From Niveispirillum sp. (lineage in GTDB: Bacteria; Pseudomonadota; Alphaproteobacteria; Azospirillales; Azospirillaceae), in contig JAEMSB010000172.1 of NCBI GenBank assembly GCA_016463045.1, forward strand, positions 1 to 8,504: a stretch of 8,504 nucleotides of DNA. Reading direction: 5' to 3'. The position numbers were made by a program, and so were the translations under genes. Every line of letters starts with the position of its first letter. Position 1 is the stretch's first letter. Positions 5,996-8,504 of this stretch are shown piece by piece. Under the pieces are notes generated by a model that saw only the letters and a program-made list of their open reading frames with translations, made no database searches and was not told the origin of the DNA.

Positions 5996-6649
5996 ATGCT
6001 GAGCCTGTTCCGGGCCATGATGCCCCGCGAAGAACGGTTTTTCGACCATTTCACCGACCATGCCCGTCTGATTCTGGTTGCCGCGGAGGCGCTGCGCGAT
6101 CTGGTCAAGAATGGTGACCAGCTGGAGATGCGGTTCCAGCGTATCCATCAGGCGGAGAACGATGCCGATAAGATCACCAAGGAGATCCAGGCGGCTGTCC
6201 ATCGTTCCTTCATCGTGCCCTTCGACCGGTCCGACATTCAGGATCTGGCCAAGCGCATGGATGACATTATCGACCTGATCCAGGACGTGGCCCGTCACAT
6301 GACGGAAGCCGGCCCGATGGAATATACGGCCGAGATGCATGCGCTTTCCGACCTGATCGTGCGCTGTGCCGCCATCCTGCCGGAATGCCTGCCCAAGCTG
6401 CGTGACATTCCCCGCCATGTCGCGGAAATGACCCGCATGACGCGCGAGATTTCCGAGCTGGAGAGCGACAGCGACAAGATCCTGCGCGCCGCCAAGGCCC
6501 GTCTGCGTCAGGAAAGCGGCGGTCTGGATGCCCCCATCACCTATCGCCAGGCGCTGATCCGCGAGATCCTGGAACTGATGGAAGCCGTGCTGGACGCGGG
6601 CGAGGATGTCGCCGACATCGTCGACAGCATCATTGTCGACAATGTCTGA
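5996..6649 (+). CDS. DUF47 / PhoU-like Pit accessory protein
   Basis: A 217-residue all-helical protein of the DUF47 (PhoU-like, TIGR00153) family. It starts with the typical MLSLFRAMMPREERFFDHF, and carries repeated acidic metal-binding motifs of PhoU-fold proteins: E54-x3-D58 (AENDAD), D89/D90-x2-D93 (RMDDIID), E156-x3-D160 (LESDSD) and E203/D204 to D207 (GEDVAD). Proteins of this family are almost always encoded beside a Pit transporter and are thought to modulate it; the equivalent in Sinorhizobium meliloti is orfA of orfA-pit. It is cytosolic, with no signal or membrane segments. GGGA at 5986-5989 supports the ATG at 5996. The pit gene follows after 12 bp, so the two form an operon. The biochemical role is inferred from context, not shown. 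Confidence 0.93.
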   Translation: MLSLFRAMMPREERFFDHFTDHARLILVAAEALRDLVKNGDQLEMRFQRIHQAENDADKITKEIQAAVHRSFIVPFDRSDIQDLAKRMDDIIDLIQDVARHMTEAGPMEYTAEMHALSDLIVRCAAILPECLPKLRDIPRHVAEMTRMTREISELESDSDKILRAAKARLRQESGGLDAPITYRQALIREILELMEAVLDAGEDVADIVDSIIVDNV

Positions 6650-6661
6650 TCGGCGCCTCCC

Positions 6662-7657
6662 ATGGAACTGATCTCCCTGCCGATCCTGATCGGCCTGATC
6701 GCCCTGGCGCTGGCCTTCGATTTCCTGAACGGCCTGCATGATGCGGCCAATTCCATCGCGACGGTGGTCTCGACGCGTGTGCTGTCGCCGCGCAACGCCG
6801 TCATCATGGCGGCCTTCTTCAACTTCATCGCCTTCATCTTTTTCGGCACGCATGTGGCCAACACCATCGGCAAGGGCATTGTCGATGCCAGCATCATCGA
6901 TGCCTCGGTAATCTTCGCGGCCCTGATGGGGGCGATCATCTGGAATATCGTCACCTGGCTGGGCGGCATCCCTTCCTCCTCCTCCCATGCGCGGGGGGGT
7001 GGTCTGGTCGGGGCGGGCGTGGCCAAGGCCGGGTTCGGGGTGGTCGGTTCGGGCCTGATCAAGACGGCGGTGGCCATCGTGATTTCGCCCACGGTCGGCT
7101 TCGTACTGGCCATCATCCTGATGGTTATCGTCTCCTGGATATTCCGCCGCTTCTCCCCCTTCAAGGTGGATAAGGTATTCCGCAGCGTGCAGATCGTCTC
7201 GGCCTCGCTCTACAGCCTGGGCCATGGCGGCAATGACGCGCAGAAGACCATGGGCATCATCGCCGTCCTGCTGTTCAGCCAGGGCTATATGCCCGACGGG
7301 TTCCATGTGCCGTTTTGGGTGGTCATTTCCTGCCAGTTCTGCATGGGTCTGGGCACGCTGTTCGGCGGCTGGAAGATCGTGAAGACCATGGGCTCGCGCC
7401 TGACGGAACTGAAGCCCGTCCATGGCAGCTGTGCCGAGACGGCGGGCGCCATCACCCTGTTCACGGCCACATATCTGGGCGTTCCCGTCTCCACCACCCA
7501 TACTATCACCGGCGCCATCGTCGGCGTCGGGTCGGCGCAGCGCGCCTCCTCCGTGCGCTGGGGCTTGGCACAGGGCATTCTGGTGGCCTGGGTCCTGACC
7601 ATGCCGGCCGCCGCCGCCGTGGGCGCCGGTTTCTACTGGTTGACGCGGGTGTTTTAA
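6662..7657 (+). CDS. pit: Pit family inorganic phosphate transporter
   Basis: A 331-residue, strongly hydrophobic inner-membrane protein of the PiT/SLC20 family, which takes up phosphate (as a metal-phosphate complex) with a cation. The inverted repeat architecture is clear: NGLHDAANSIA (23-33) and GIPSSSSHA (102-110) in the first half, LGHGGNDAQKTMG (186-198) and GVPVSTTHT (273-281) in the second. Both family signatures with the paired Asn-Asp type residues are present. The usual central hydrophilic loop is short, as in bacterial Pit proteins of about 330 residues. Residues 111-112 are Arg-Gly in a place usually Leu-Ile after SSSHA, which is odd. No Shine-Dalgarno precedes the ATG at 6662, so translation is probably coupled to the DUF47 gene 12 bp upstream. 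Pit is low-affinity and usually used when phosphate is plentiful. Confidence 0.95.
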   Translation: MELISLPILIGLIALALAFDFLNGLHDAANSIATVVSTRVLSPRNAVIMAAFFNFIAFIFFGTHVANTIGKGIVDASIIDASVIFAALMGAIIWNIVTWLGGIPSSSSHARGGGLVGAGVAKAGFGVVGSGLIKTAVAIVISPTVGFVLAIILMVIVSWIFRRFSPFKVDKVFRSVQIVSASLYSLGHGGNDAQKTMGIIAVLLFSQGYMPDGFHVPFWVVISCQFCMGLGTLFGGWKIVKTMGSRLTELKPVHGSCAETAGAITLFTATYLGVPVSTTHTITGAIVGVGSAQRASSVRWGLAQGILVAWVLTMPAAAAVGAGFYWLTRVF

Positions 7658-7670
7658 GCGGGTCACCATG

Positions 7671-7696
7671 GGCGGTATCCATCATAGGGTGCCGCC
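7671..7696 (+). promoter_or_regulatory. Hairpin covering the ribosome-binding site of the next gene
   Basis: GGCGGTATCC (7671-7680) pairs with GGGTGCCGCC (7687-7696) over ten continuous pairs, two of them G-U, around a 6-nt loop ATCATA. The 3' arm includes the AGGGTG Shine-Dalgarno at 7686-7691 and ends one base before the ATG at 7698. It has no T-run, so it is not an intrinsic terminator. It may restrain translation of the hydrolase. Confidence 0.5.
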
Positions 7697-7697
7697 A

Positions 7698-8504
7698 ATG
7701 TTGCGTCTGCTTCCTGCCCTTGCCGTTTCCGCCCTCTTGTTATCCGTGCCAGCCCTGGCCGCCGACCCGCCGCCGGTCCTCACATACAAGGACCTGTTGG
7801 CCCGGCCCAAGGTGACCGGCGGCGTTCGTGTCACCTATGGCAGCGATGCGCAGCAGTTCGGGGATCTGTGGCTGCCGGCGGGGGCGGGACCGCACCCGGT
7901 GCTGGTGCTGATCCATGGCGGCTGCTGGCTGGGGGATGTGCCGGCGTTCGAACTGATGAACCCGATGGCCAAGGCGCTGTCGGATGCCGGCATCGCCGTG
8001 TGGAACATCGAATATCGCCGGCTGGGGCAGGCCGGTGGCGGCTATCCCGGCACTTTCCAGGATGTGTCGGCGGCCATGGAGCAGGTGCGCGCCCTGGCCG
8101 GGCCGCACAAGCTGGACCTGACGCGGGTGGCCGTGGCGGGGCATTCGGCGGGCGGGCATCTGGCCGTCTGGGCCGCCGGGCGTGCGCTGCTGCCCAAGGG
8201 CAGCCCGCTTTACAAGGCCGACGCCTTGCCCGTGACGGGGGTGGTGTCGCTGGCCGGGATTGTCGATCTGCGCGATTACCGCGCGCGGGGGCCGGCAGCC
8301 TGTGGCGGGCCGGAAACGGTGGACAAGCTGATCGGGGCCGCCACGCGAGGGGAGGCGGCCTTTGCCGATACCTCGCCGGGCGAGGCGCCGGCGAAAAGCC
8401 TGTCTCTCACGCTGGTTTCCGGGACGCGCGACATCATCGTGCCGCCAACCTTCGCCCAGGCCTACGGCGCCAAGGCGCTGGGGCCGGGCCTGCGAGAGTT
8501 GGAG
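7698..8504 (+). CDS. Exported alpha/beta hydrolase (esterase-like), right edge cut
   Basis: The frame stays open to the right edge, giving 269 residues of an alpha/beta-hydrolase-fold protein of the BD-FAE/esterase-lipase group. Residues 1-22 look like a Sec signal peptide (MLRLLP, a hydrophobic core, then VPALAA with cleavage likely before DPPP). The oxyanion-hole motif is LIHGGCW (71-77), the nucleophile elbow GHSAGG (148-153, Ser150), and the likely acid Asp245 lies in SGTRDIIVP; the catalytic His must be beyond the edge. It is probably a periplasmic serine esterase or peptidase-like enzyme; the substrate cannot be told. I chose the ATG at 7698, which has AGGGTG seven bases upstream and gives a clean signal peptide; an in-frame ATG at 7668 would add ten residues. 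It may be co-transcribed with pit, 40 bp upstream, but a functional link is not evident. Confidence 0.88.
   Translation, partial: MLRLLPALAVSALLLSVPALAADPPPVLTYKDLLARPKVTGGVRVTYGSDAQQFGDLWLPAGAGPHPVLVLIHGGCWLGDVPAFELMNPMAKALSDAGIAVWNIEYRRLGQAGGGYPGTFQDVSAAMEQVRALAGPHKLDLTRVAVAGHSAGGHLAVWAAGRALLPKGSPLYKADALPVTGVVSLAGIVDLRDYRARGPAACGGPETVDKLIGAATRGEAAFADTSPGEAPAKSLSLTLVSGTRDIIVPPTFAQAYGAKALGPGLRELE

Noticed and set aside
5872..6117. Small plus-strand frame with ATG at 5932 before the DUF47 gene
   Set aside because: It overlaps the Pho box region and runs 120 bases into the DUF47 gene out of frame, has no good ribosome-binding site and no recognisable sequence.
5981..7669. A 562-codon open frame on the minus strand across DUF47 and pit
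   Set aside because: It is antisense to two clearly recognised genes, with composition rich in His, Gln, Asp and Gly as expected from the complement of GC-rich coding sequence, and no recognisable domain.

Overview
The window is GC-rich, densely packed proteobacterial chromosome. The gene set points to an alphaproteobacterium: rut pyrimidine-degradation genes, a PhoU-like (DUF47) plus Pit phosphate operon of the kind called orfA-pit in rhizobia, and an alphaproteobacterial-style NUDIX protein. Codon use and context would fit Rhodospirillales/Azospirillaceae, but that assignment is a guess. No phage, IS element, rRNA, tRNA or CRISPR array was seen.

Layout from left to right. (1) Positions 2-1450 (+): the beta-barrel part of a TonB-dependent siderophore-type receptor, cut by the left edge. 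(2) Positions 1526-2077 (+): a parD-parE toxin-antitoxin pair. The antitoxin is intact, but the toxin carries a one-base frameshift in a T5 run and is probably dead. (3) Positions 2062-5167 (-): rutA, rutB, rutC and rutD, which cover uracil ring opening through the aminoacrylate step. A convincing sigma-54 promoter lies in front of rutA, and a 96-bp nested palindrome (two facing REP-like hairpins) is inserted between rutB and rutC. rutE, rutF, rutG and rutR are not in the window. (4) Positions 5368-5796 (-): a NUDIX hydrolase. (5) Positions 5797-5995: a divergent regulatory region with a three-repeat Pho box. (6) Positions 5996-7657 (+): the DUF47 protein and a low-affinity Pit phosphate transporter. 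(7) Positions 7698-8504 (+): an exported alpha/beta hydrolase, cut by the right edge.

The genes fall into three nutrient themes. Iron uptake is represented by the receptor. Nitrogen scavenging from pyrimidines is represented by rut, with a sigma-54 promoter that suggests control by nitrogen limitation. Phosphate uptake is represented by DUF47-Pit, with a Pho box between it and the NUDIX gene. The most notable points are the broken parE, the sigma-54 promoter, the Pho box that reads towards the NUDIX gene while overlapping a possible pit promoter, and the BIME-like palindrome inside the rut operon. I did not find a clearly new multi-gene system; these are mostly known families with unusual local details.
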